Of a stretch of DNA of 64,000 bases, positions 43,883 through 51,454 are shown piece by piece. A program made the position numbers and the translations under genes. The notes beneath the pieces are model-generated. The model worked only from the letters and a program-made list of their open reading frames with translations. It did not search any database and was not told the DNA's origin. Position 1 is the first letter of the stretch; every line of letters begins with the position of its first letter. Origin of the DNA: Actinacidiphila glaucinigra. Its GTDB lineage: Bacteria; Actinomycetota; Actinomycetes; Streptomycetales; Streptomycetaceae. The stretch covers positions 1 through 64,000 of the forward strand of contig NZ_FZOF01000003.1 in assembly GCF_900188405.1 (NCBI RefSeq), read 5' to 3'.

Positions 43883-44314
43883 CTACCGGCAGCCCGCGAC
43901 GACCCGGCCGGCCAGTACCGCCTCGACGAAGGACTCGGGCGGGGCGTAGCGGTGGGCCAGCACGTAGTGGACGACCAGGTCGGGCGCGATCAGCCAGGTG
44001 CCCGTGCCGCCCTCCACCCGTACCTCGCCGTGGCCCACGAGGATCCGCTCGCCGCCGCGGGACACGCTCACCGGGTTGAAGCGGCCGCCCCCGATCAGCC
44101 TGCGGCGGCACAGCATGCAGCCGTACCAGCCGTGGGTGATGGCGCACAGGTGGTCGCGGCACAGGGCGAAGAGCCGGTCGGCGAACTCCGCGGAGGGCTC
44201 GGACTGCGGGAAGGGGTGGGCGGGGTCGAGCCAGCCGACCGCGTGGGCGGAGACATCCGGCGGAATCGTTTCTGTGAAGTACGCGTACGGACTCAGGTCC
44301 TCGTAGTACGGCAT
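43883..44314 (-). CDS. Conserved hypothetical protein with C-x4-C and C-x2-C, 143 aa
   Basis: Not a family I can name with certainty. The N-terminus starts MPYYEDLSPYAYF; the centre has CRDHLCAITHGWYGCMLCRRR, four Cys that could bind a metal, and the second half is beta-rich (GEVRVEGGTGTWLIAPDLVVHYVLAHRY). No signal peptide or membrane segment. Codon use is like neighbours. It is convergent with the antiporter gene, and nothing adjacent on its strand within 180 bases suggests a partner. Confidence 0.75.
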   Translation of the reverse strand: MPYYEDLSPYAYFTETIPPDVSAHAVGWLDPAHPFPQSEPSAEFADRLFALCRDHLCAITHGWYGCMLCRRRLIGGGRFNPVSVSRGGERILVGHGEVRVEGGTGTWLIAPDLVVHYVLAHRYAPPESFVEAVLAGRVVAGCR

Positions 44315-44501
44315 CGCAGCCTCTCCCGCCCGCGGACCCCGCCCGCGCGCACCGTTCGATCAATCGCGGGCAAGCGTCCAGCAGCGGGGCCCGTAGGTCA
44401 ATCACCCGTACGTGGCGGGAACCCGGCGGTGCGCCCCGGGCGGACGGTGAACCCACCCGAAGGGGACCGGCGCCGGACACCAGTCCCGTGCGCGGCTCCC
44501 G

Positions 44502-46706
44502 TCAGCCGGCGACGGGCTGCTCGTCCTTCCCGTCCGCGACCGGAGGCGCCTCCGCCACGGGCTTGCGTCCGAGCCAGCCCGCCAGCAGCCCGTGCACGGC
44601 CTCCGCGCCGACCAGCCGTTCCAGCGGGTCCGGCCCGTCCAGGTCGAAGGGGTGCAGCAGGAAGGCGCGGCTCTGGTCGCCGCCCAGGCCGCCGTGCGAG
44701 CCCACCTGCTCCTCGAAGGCGTGCACGGCCCGGGTGACCGGGTCGTACGCGGAGTTGACCATAATGTCGGCGGCGTGCGGGAAGCGGGCGGTGCGCAGCA
44801 CGGCGGCCGCCGCGCCCGGCCCGAACGGCGCCAGCGGGTCGCGGCCGGTGACCCGGCCCGTCTCCAGCTCGTGCTCGCCGCCGTCCCCGCCCAGCACGAG
44901 CGGGCCGCGCTCCCGGTCCAGGACCAGCACGAAGCCGATGCCGGGGTGCTCGGCAAGCGTCCGCAGCAGGGCGGGGTGGCGGGCCTCGACGCCCTGCCGG
45001 TCCGCGCGCCCCGGGAGGTCCGGGAAGGAGATCAACGCCAGGTTCCCCGAGGCCAGCACCACCGGTTCCGAGGACGGCCCGGCCGTCTCCCGCTCCTCGC
45101 CCGCGCGGCCCCCGTGCTCGGGCCGGTGCAGTGCGGCACGGGCCGCCGCGCGCGCCTCGGCGCCGCTGGCCGTGCCCCGGGCGCGGCGGCGCACCGGCAG
45201 CCCGCACCCCGCCCGCACCAGGTCCCTCAGGGTCAGCCCGTACGCGGTCTCGAAGGTCTCGCCGTGGCTCTGGCCGTGGTCGGAGAGCAGCACGATCCGG
45301 TAGGGCCGCGGCGCGTACCGGGAGGCGTCGGCGATCAGCCGGATGGCGCGGTCCAGACGCCGCAGCACCCGCATCGCGTCCCGGCTGCGCGGCCCTGAGT
45401 GGTGCGCGACCTCGTCGTACGCCACCAGGTCGGCGTAGACGGCGCCGCGTCCGGCGAGCATGTCGCCGACGACGGCCGCCACCGCCACGTCGCGCTCGAC
45501 GACGGTGGCGAAGGCCCGCAGAAAGGGGTAGAGCCCGCCGCGCCGCACCCGCGGACGCTCGTGGCGCAGCCGCGCGGAGACGGACTCGGTGATCTCTTGG
45601 ACGACCTCCGCGCAGAAGGACGCGGCGGTGCGCACGGCGTTCGCGGGGTCGGAGAAGTAAGCGAAGTAGCCGGTCCGGGAGCGCGTGGCGCCGACCCGGG
45701 CCAGCACGGCCGCGGGATCGCCGCCCTCCGGGGCGCCGACCGCCCGGGACCGCAGCCGGGCCATCGCCAGCCGGTCCGCGGAGAAGCGCCGGCGGCGGGT
45801 CGACACCGACATCACCAGTGCCAGTTGCCCGGCGCCGCCGCTGAACAGGTTGCCCCGGCTCGCGCCGTCCGGCGCCAGCAGCCCGGCCCGCCCGGTGCGG
45901 GCGACCGCGCGGCGCTCCAGCTCGGCGGCGCAGGAAGGCCGGTTGCAGACCATGACCTGCCCGGTCTCCTTCTCGTACCAGCGGAACGCCGGCACGTCCT
46001 CGTTGCTGCCGTGCAGGATGGCCAGCTGGCTGGCGCCGGTCTGGCTGCTCCAGTCGGTCGTCCACGGCACCAGTCGGTGGCTGCCGTCGAGCCATTCGGC
46101 GACGGTCTCCATCGCGGGCGGGCGCAGACGTCCCTTGCGGGTGACCGGACGTACGGCCTCGCGCAGCACGTCGTGCCCGACTCCGTCCAGCTGGACGAAG
46201 ACGAAGCCCGGCTCGCGCGCGCCGTCCGCCTCGTTCCCGGCGCCCCTGCGCCGGCCCGCCAGGCGCGCCAGACGGCGGCCGTACGCCGCGTCGTCGCGCA
46301 TGGCGAGCGTCGTGCTCGCCGCGGACGAGGCCGCCGACATCACGGCGGCGATCACCACGGCCGTGGCCGGCGCGATGTCGCCCTGCCAGTCGGGGGTGAA
46401 GCGGAGCGCGAGCAGCAGCAGCGAGCCGTTGAGGAAGAACACCAGCAGGCCCAGCACCAGCGCGGGCACCAGCAGCACGGCCCGCACGAGCACCGGCCAG
46501 ACCAGCGCGCTCAGCAGACCGAAGGCACCGGCGGCGGCAGCCGCCGTCACCGCGATCCGGGTGGGGCTGTCGCCGGTGGGCGACTGGATGCGGAAGTCGG
46601 GCAGGATCCCGGCGAGCACGGCCATCGTCGCCGTCGACACCGCCCACACGACCAGCACGCGGACGATCGCGCCCCCGGCGGCCCGCCACCGACGCAGCAC
46701 GCCCAC
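44502..46706 (-). CDS. Membrane-anchored alkaline-phosphatase-superfamily protein (holin-like N-terminus), 734 aa
   Basis: Residues about 10-135 hold four transmembrane helices of the mycobacterial 4-TMS/phage-holin-4-like type. Residues about 165-720 form an alkaline-phosphatase-superfamily (phosphodiesterase/nucleotide pyrophosphatase) domain: FVQLDGVGHDVL with the first metal Asp, WTTDWSSQTGASQLAILHGSNED containing the likely Thr/Ser nucleophile, VAYDEVAHHSGP and LLSDHGQSHGETF with the remaining metal ligands. The domain probably faces outside or hydrolyses a phosphodiester such as a lipid head group. GTG 46706 is preceded by GAGGAGAGG. Substrate unknown. Confidence 0.85.
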   Translation of the reverse strand: MGVLRRWRAAGGAIVRVLVVWAVSTATMAVLAGILPDFRIQSPTGDSPTRIAVTAAAAAGAFGLLSALVWPVLVRAVLLVPALVLGLLVFFLNGSLLLLALRFTPDWQGDIAPATAVVIAAVMSAASSAASTTLAMRDDAAYGRRLARLAGRRRGAGNEADGAREPGFVFVQLDGVGHDVLREAVRPVTRKGRLRPPAMETVAEWLDGSHRLVPWTTDWSSQTGASQLAILHGSNEDVPAFRWYEKETGQVMVCNRPSCAAELERRAVARTGRAGLLAPDGASRGNLFSGGAGQLALVMSVSTRRRRFSADRLAMARLRSRAVGAPEGGDPAAVLARVGATRSRTGYFAYFSDPANAVRTAASFCAEVVQEITESVSARLRHERPRVRRGGLYPFLRAFATVVERDVAVAAVVGDMLAGRGAVYADLVAYDEVAHHSGPRSRDAMRVLRRLDRAIRLIADASRYAPRPYRIVLLSDHGQSHGETFETAYGLTLRDLVRAGCGLPVRRRARGTASGAEARAAARAALHRPEHGGRAGEERETAGPSSEPVVLASGNLALISFPDLPGRADRQGVEARHPALLRTLAEHPGIGFVLVLDRERGPLVLGGDGGEHELETGRVTGRDPLAPFGPGAAAAVLRTARFPHAADIMVNSAYDPVTRAVHAFEEQVGSHGGLGGDQSRAFLLHPFDLDGPDPLERLVGAEAVHGLLAGWLGRKPVAEAPPVADGKDEQPVAG

Positions 46707-46873
46707 CCTCTCCTCACGTCTCCTCACGCCTGCCGCCGTCCGCCGATGTCCGTCCGCGGCCCTGAACACGAATACCCCCAGACTGTCACAGTCTCCCCCG
46801 CGCTCCGCGGCGCACCGGGGGCACACGTCGGGCACGCCGGAGCATAGGCTCGGGGCGAGACGAGGAGGCACGA

Positions 46874-47656
46874 GTGGCGGTCGAGATCACCTGGTGGGGA
46901 CACGCGACGGTGACCGTGCGGGACTCGGGGGTGCGGGTGCTCACCGATCCGCTGTTCGCCCCGCGCCTGGCCCACCTGCGCAGGCGGCGCGGCGCGGTGC
47001 CGCCGCCGGGCGCGGCGCTGGCGGACGTCGCCGTCGTCTCCCACCTGCACGCCGACCACCTGCACACCGGCTCGCTGGCCCGGCTCTCCCGGGGTACCCG
47101 GGTACTGGTGCCGCGCGGTGCCCCCGCCGCGGTGCCCCGGCTGCGGCGGCTCGCCGCGGACCGGCGGCTGGAGCTGACCGAGGTCTCCCCCGGTGACGAG
47201 GTGAAGGTGGACGCGCTGACGGTACGCGTGGTGAGCGCCGCGCACGACGGACGGCGGCTGCCGTACGGCCCGCGCCGCTCCCCCGCGCTGGGCTACGTGC
47301 TGGTGGGCGAGGAACGGACGTACTTCGCCGGGGACACCGGGCTGTTCGACGGGATGGCGGACGAGGTCGGCCCCTGCGACGCCGCGCTGCTGCCGGTCGG
47401 CGGCTGGGGACCGTTCCTCGGCACCGGCCACCTCGACGCGGCGCGCGCCGCCCAGGCCCTGGAGCGGCTCGCCCCGCGCGCCGCCGTGCCCATCCATTAC
47501 GGCACGTACTGGCCGATCGGCATGGACGCCGTCCGCCCGCACGAATTCCACTCCCCCGGCGAGGAGTTCGTCCGGCTCGCCGGGCGGCTGGCACCCGCGG
47601 TGGCGGTGCACCGGCTGGAGCACGGGGAGACCCTGGTGCTGGAGGCCGCCGGATGA
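46874..47656 (+). CDS. MBL-fold metallo-hydrolase (UlaG-like), 260 aa
   Basis: Metallo-beta-lactamase fold with WWGHATVTV at the N-terminus, metal motif SHLHADHLH at about 56-64, YFAGDTGLFDG near 156 and HYGTYWP near 213. This combination matches the UlaG-like/NAPE-PLD-like branch with broad hydrolase activity. The GTG at 46874 has GAGGAGG close upstream. Its stop overlaps the ATG of the DedA gene (ATGA at 47653), so the two proteins are probably made together. Confidence 0.9.
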   Translation: MAVEITWWGHATVTVRDSGVRVLTDPLFAPRLAHLRRRRGAVPPPGAALADVAVVSHLHADHLHTGSLARLSRGTRVLVPRGAPAAVPRLRRLAADRRLELTEVSPGDEVKVDALTVRVVSAAHDGRRLPYGPRRSPALGYVLVGEERTYFAGDTGLFDGMADEVGPCDAALLPVGGWGPFLGTGHLDAARAAQALERLAPRAAVPIHYGTYWPIGMDAVRPHEFHSPGEEFVRLAGRLAPAVAVHRLEHGETLVLEAAG

Positions 47657-48321
47657 GCGGACTCACCCTGCTCGCGGAACAGGCCTCCTCCCAGTCCACC
47701 GGCCAGGTGGTCGGCTACCCCTCCCTCTTCCTGCTGGTCGTGCTCGGCTCGCTCGTACCGGTCGTGCCCACCGGCGCGCTCGTCAGCAGCGCCGCCGTCG
47801 TCGCCTTCCACCAGACCGCCCCCTTCTCCCTGGCCCTGGTCTTCGTCATCGCCTCCTGCGCCGCCTTCCTCGGCGACATGGGCCTCTACCTGCTCGGCCA
47901 CCGCGGCGTGCGCTCGCGCAACGGGTCGCGCTGGATGCGGCGGTTGCAGGAACGCGCCGACCCCGCGCACCTCGCCGACGCGCAACGCCGGCTCGACGAG
48001 CACGGCGTGACCGTCCTCGTCCTGTCCCGCCTCATACCCGCCGGCCGCATCCCGGTGATGGTCGCCTGCCTGCTCGCCGAGATGCCCGTCCGCCGCTTCG
48101 CCCGCGGCGACGTCCCGGCCTGTCTGGCCTGGGCGGCGGCCTACCAGCTCATCGGCATCCTCGGCGGCACCCTCTTCCCCGAACCGTGGCAGGGCGTCCT
48201 GCTCGCCGTCGCCCTCACCCTGCTCATCGCCTCCGCGCCCCAACTCCGGCGCCGCCTCCGCGGCTCCGCCTCCGGCCCCACCGCCCCCGACGACACCGCG
48301 GCGGAACACCCCGGCCACTGA
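47653..48321 (+). CDS. DedA-family membrane protein, 222 aa
   Basis: Four to five hydrophobic segments with the DedA/SNARE-associated pattern: LVPVVPTGALVSSAAVVAF, FLGDMGLYLLGHRG and the Arg-rich RLIPAGRIPVMVACLLAEMPVRRF containing the conserved Arg and Gly. DedA proteins act as lipid scramblases/flippases for undecaprenyl phosphate or phosphatidylethanolamine. Translationally coupled to the MBL hydrolase. The C-terminal tail is Ser/Pro/Ala-rich and may be cytoplasmic. Confidence 0.9.
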   Translation: MSGLTLLAEQASSQSTGQVVGYPSLFLLVVLGSLVPVVPTGALVSSAAVVAFHQTAPFSLALVFVIASCAAFLGDMGLYLLGHRGVRSRNGSRWMRRLQERADPAHLADAQRRLDEHGVTVLVLSRLIPAGRIPVMVACLLAEMPVRRFARGDVPACLAWAAAYQLIGILGGTLFPEPWQGVLLAVALTLLIASAPQLRRRLRGSASGPTAPDDTAAEHPGH

Positions 48322-48892
48322 CCGCCTCCGGCGGGGGCGCTCCGACCGGGGCATGCCCCCGCCCGCGCACGCGGACCCGGTGGGGCCCAGTGGTGGCGCC
48401 CATGGCTTCGCGACGACGGCCACCCGCGGCAGCCCCGCGCCGAGTGAGCGCATGCACCGGCACGGTGGCGACCACTTGTCGCGGGTACGCGGAAGCGCTT
48501 CACCCCGCACCCAGCCACCGAGGGGACCGCATGCGCGGGACCCTTCCGTCCGTGCACCGCGGCGGGTCCTCGCTGCTGTCAGGTCGGACAGCCCGGCGGC
48601 ACCGAGGCTGCGGTGGTTCTGCAGCGGGGCGGTCGGACGCCGACGTCAACGCGGCCCGGGCACGGCGGGGACGCGGGCGCGCCCGGACGGGCGGGCGGCC
48701 GGCGCCGGGCACGGCACCACGCCCGTGCGGCCCCCGCAACCCGCGCCTGCGGGCGCCTCGTCCCACCCACCGCGAGCCACGCCCCGCACGCGGCGCGGAC
48801 GCCCCTCGTCGTCAGGCCGCTGATCGCCGCGCCCAGGTCACACACAATCGCGCGGCGGCCCGTGGGCCGCGTACGCCGTCCAGGACCCCCGG
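48322..48892. other. 571-bp region without a supported gene
   Basis: Nothing convincing seen. An ATG at 48531 with GAGGGG upstream opens an Arg/Gly/Ala-rich frame with no recognizable fold. No strong hairpin or inverted repeat was found. It may hold promoter-free decayed DNA between the DedA gene and the convergent PLP-homologue gene. Confidence 0.5.
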
Positions 48893-50128
48893 TCAGGCGG
48901 CGCCCGTGGACAGGTCGGCGATCGCCGCCTCCAGGCCGGACAACGCCGCGGCGACGTGCGGCAGTTCGAGCGGGTCCCGGGCGTCGAGGGCGGCACGCCG
49001 CATGACGTCGTCGGTGCCGTGGAGGGGCCCGGTGTCGATGCGGACGTGGAGCGCGGAGGGGTCGTCGCCGAAGCGGTGACCGCCCGGGACGGGGCGGCCG
49101 AGCAGGGTGGACAGCGCGGTCTCCAGGGTCGGGGCGTCCGTGACGCCGGCTGCCGCCAGGACGTGCCGCAGCGGGCCGAGGTCGGCGTAGAGGTGGAAGC
49201 CCGCCTCGGGCGGACGGCTCAGGGCGCCGGCCCTGGTGACCGCTCGGTACGCGGCGGCGCCGAGGGCGGCGTGCAGACGGCTCGCCGCGGCGAGGTGGGC
49301 CAGGACCTCGTCGTCCTCGGCGAGCGCGAGGGCGGCCGCGGCGGCCACGGGCTCCGGGAGCACCGCGCGCAGCCCCGCGCAGTGGTCCGCCACGGCGGCG
49401 CGCAGGCGCGCGCCCTCCGTGGTGGACGGGAAGCGGGCGATCGCCACGGGCCAGGACGGCGGTACGAGGGCCGCGCACAGGTCGGTGACGACGACCGTCC
49501 GGCCCGGCAGCGTCTCGGCGGGGGTGAGCAGCACCGTTTCGTGCGGACGGTGCACGGTGTCGGCGTACGTCTCGTCGGAGACGAGGAGGAGCCCGCACTG
49601 CTCGGCCGCCTCGCACACCTCGTGCAGCAGTTCCGGGGGTGTCACCGTCCCGCTGGGGTCGTCGGCGGCAGCCAGGAGCAGGACCCGCGGGTCGGCGCCC
49701 TCCGCGCGGGCCCGGCGCACCGCTTCCAGCAGGGCGAAGGGGTCGGGGGCGCCGCCGCCGACCGCGGGGGTCTGCACCGTCGTCATGCGGCGGCCGAGGG
49801 TCCGCACCAGCGGCGCCTGCCAGGCGGCGGCGGGCCTGGCGAGCACGACGTCGCCGTCCACCGCCGCGAGCAGCGCCAGCAGCAGGGGCTCCGCGCCCGG
49901 CGCGGCGACGGTACCGGCGGCGGTCGTGGCGAGCCCGCGGCGTTCCCAGTAGCCCGCCGCGGCCGTACGCACCGCCTCGCCGCCCCCGGGCGGCTCCGGT
50001 GCGGCACCGCCCGGCATCCCGGCCGACAGGCGCTCCGCCCAGTACCGCGGCACCGGCAACCCGGGGTCCGGCCGCCCGGCGCCGCGCGCGAGGCGCCCGG
50101 CAGGGGCCGGCGGTGAGGTCCGCTGCAT
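48893..50128 (-). CDS. Fold-type I aminotransferase homologue with no lysine (probable pseudoenzyme), 411 aa
   Basis: Overall pattern is that of class I/II aminotransferases: AADDPSGTVTP replaces the NPxNPTG loop, VSDETYAD keeps the PLP-ring Asp region, LHVRIDTGPL keeps the substrate Arg region. At the place of the PLP-binding Lys (usual SxSK) the sequence reads TDLCAALVPPSW (about residue 214 onward), and the whole 411-residue chain contains no Lys. Covalent PLP binding in the usual way is therefore impossible. The gene looks healthy: GGAGG ribosome binding site, ATG 50128, normal codon use, full length. It may have become a binding or regulatory protein. Confidence 0.85.
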   Translation of the reverse strand: MQRTSPPAPAGRLARGAGRPDPGLPVPRYWAERLSAGMPGGAAPEPPGGGEAVRTAAAGYWERRGLATTAAGTVAAPGAEPLLLALLAAVDGDVVLARPAAAWQAPLVRTLGRRMTTVQTPAVGGGAPDPFALLEAVRRARAEGADPRVLLLAAADDPSGTVTPPELLHEVCEAAEQCGLLLVSDETYADTVHRPHETVLLTPAETLPGRTVVVTDLCAALVPPSWPVAIARFPSTTEGARLRAAVADHCAGLRAVLPEPVAAAAALALAEDDEVLAHLAAASRLHAALGAAAYRAVTRAGALSRPPEAGFHLYADLGPLRHVLAAAGVTDAPTLETALSTLLGRPVPGGHRFGDDPSALHVRIDTGPLHGTDDVMRRAALDARDPLELPHVAAALSGLEAAIADLSTGAA

Positions 50129-50296
50129 CCGTGCCTCCGGTGGGATCGGGTGACCGGCGGGAGCGGTGGCCGGGCGCGCCGACCCGGCCACCGCCGCCAC
50201 CCTCGCACGCGCTCCGCACCCCCGCCGCCGGGGCGCGCGCATTTCCTCTGCGTGCCGCCGGGAATCCAGGGCAACCGGAGTCCAGGAGGTGTTCCC

Positions 50297-50458
50297 ATGG
50301 TCCCGCTGCTACTCGTTCTGCTACTGGCCCTCGTCCTTTTCGGCGCGGGCTTCGCCGTCAAGATCCTCTGGTGGGTCGCCCTGGTCGTCCTGGTGCTGTG
50401 GCTGCTCGGATTCGTGGCCCGCAGCGGTTCCGGCGGCTCACGCTGGTACCGGTGGTAG
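50297..50458 (+). CDS. Small hydrophobic membrane protein (DUF5670-like), 53 aa
   Basis: The sequence MVPLLLVLLLALVLFGAGF followed by KILWWVALVVLVLWLLGFV gives two membrane segments and a short Ser/Gly/Arg/Trp tail. AGGAGGTG lies five bases before the ATG, a strong site. Proteins like this are common in Streptomyces near stress-response genes; a role in the membrane is unproven. Two neighbouring genes have sigma-B-like promoters. Confidence 0.85.
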   Translation: MVPLLLVLLLALVLFGAGFAVKILWWVALVVLVLWLLGFVARSGSGGSRWYRW

Positions 50459-50547
50459 GGCAGGCGACCGCGAGCGGATTGCGGGGCGTACGGCGGCCGT
50501 CGGGCGGCCGCGCGCCCCGCACGCGCGGGTGCTCCCGGACCCGTTCG

Positions 50548-50808
50548 CTACTGCTGGGCCTGGACCGGCATCCGCAGCGTCCGGGCCCTCGCCCCGGCCC
50601 GGGTACGGCCGGAGGAGACCATCCGCTGGGGATGGCGGCGCAGGTACTCGCCCTCCAGGGCCGCCATCCGCGAGTTGTGGGCGTCGAGGGCCGCGCCGGA
50701 GCCGTAGAGCAGCGTCTCGTGGCGGGTCCGGTGGACCGACTCCAGTTCCTGCACCAGTTGTCGTTCGTCCAGGTCTGCGGGGTCGACCCCGCCGGGGTAG
50801 CGGCTCAT
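50548..50808 (-). CDS. Small DUF6158-like protein, 86 aa
   Basis: Helical, charged protein (DERQLVQELESVHRTRHETLL, then ALDAHNSRMAALEGEYLRRHP) with a basic C-terminus ending in QAQQ. Small proteins of this pattern occur in actinomycete sigma-B-type stress regulons. GGAAGG is about 10 bases before the ATG at 50808. The GGAT-15-GGGTAC promoter at 50878-50854 faces it. Function unknown. Confidence 0.8.
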   Translation of the reverse strand: MSRYPGGVDPADLDERQLVQELESVHRTRHETLLYGSGAALDAHNSRMAALEGEYLRRHPQRMVSSGRTRAGARARTLRMPVQAQQ

Positions 50809-50853
50809 GGGGCGCGCACCTTCCTTTCGCCTCCCGGTCACCTCGCCCGTTTG

Positions 50854-50878
50854 GTACCCCCGGTGCGAGGATTCATCC
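50854..50878 (-). promoter_or_regulatory. Sigma-B-like promoter for the DUF6158-like gene
   Basis: On the minus strand GGAT, 15 bases, GGGTAC matches the Streptomyces SigB-family pattern GNNT-(14-16)-GGGTAC/T. A start about 10 bases downstream would give a short leader to ATG 50808. Confidence 0.6.
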
Positions 50879-50909
50879 GCTTCTGCGGGCATTCGACAGG
50901 CATCGGATC

Positions 50910-50933
50910 CCTGGTCCGGGTAGACGATGGAGA
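50910..50933 (+). promoter_or_regulatory. Sigma-B-like promoter for the DUF2795 gene
   Basis: GCAT, 14 bases, GGGTAG fits the same SigB-family pattern with one mismatch at the last base. It points to the GTG at 50962. Together with the opposing element at 50854-50878 it forms a divergent stress-promoter pair. Confidence 0.55.
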
Positions 50934-50961
50934 GACCTGACCCCTGAGGAAAGGAGCCACC

Positions 50962-51342
50962 GTGCAACGAGGAAGCGACCGTCTGAGCGTCCACCGTGAC
51001 GACGAGATGAAGCACGAGCTGCGCGAGATGCTGCGCTCCGGGCACTCCACCCGGGTCGAGGAGTGGCACGACCCCGAACCCGCCGCCGACGACGACCCCG
51101 AGGTCGGCACGGGACCGGCCTGGGCCGGTGCCCCCGAGGGCACGGCGGTGCGGTTCGAGCTCGCCCGGCACCTGACCCGGCAGCCGTTCCCCGCGCGGCG
51201 CGGCGACCTGCTGCGCGCCCTGCGCGACCGGCACGCGCCGGACCCCCTGACCGACCTGGTGGACGGACTCCCCGGCGACAACCGGCGGTACGCCAACGTC
51301 CAGGAAGTCGTACGGACCCTGGGCATGCGCCCGGAGGCCTGA
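50962..51342 (+). CDS. DUF2795-domain protein, 126 aa
   Basis: N-terminal half is acidic and hydrophilic (DEMKHELREMLRSGHSTRVEEW); the C-terminal half (FELARHLTRQPFPARRGDLLRALRDRHAP, then NRRYANVQEVVRTLG) resembles DUF2795, a small winged-helix-like fold often seen in actinobacterial stress genes. AGGAG lies before GTG 50962. The sigma-B-like promoter at 50910 faces it, and an 11-bp hairpin follows its stop. Function unknown. Confidence 0.82.
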   Translation: MQRGSDRLSVHRDDEMKHELREMLRSGHSTRVEEWHDPEPAADDDPEVGTGPAWAGAPEGTAVRFELARHLTRQPFPARRGDLLRALRDRHAPDPLTDLVDGLPGDNRRYANVQEVVRTLGMRPEA

Positions 51343-51355
51343 CGGGCCGCACGAC

Positions 51356-51381
51356 CGCGGGGCCGGGCCACCGGCCCCGCG
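51356..51381 (+). terminator. Hairpin after the DUF2795 gene
   Basis: CGCGGGGCCGG (51356-51366) pairs with CCGGCCCCGCG (51371-51381) around GCCA, a perfect 11-bp stem 13 bases after the stop codon. No U-run. Confidence 0.55.
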
Positions 51382-51454
51382 CGCCCCGGACCGCACCGCA
51401 CCGCCCGCAACACCCGCAACGCCGGGGAATCGATCGATCATGGAGGTAGTCGTT

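Noticed and set aside
48531..49079. Possible small gene starting at ATG 48531 with GAGGGG upstream
   Set aside because: Arg/Gly/Pro-rich translation without any recognizable pattern, and it runs into the 3' end of the PLP-homologue gene.
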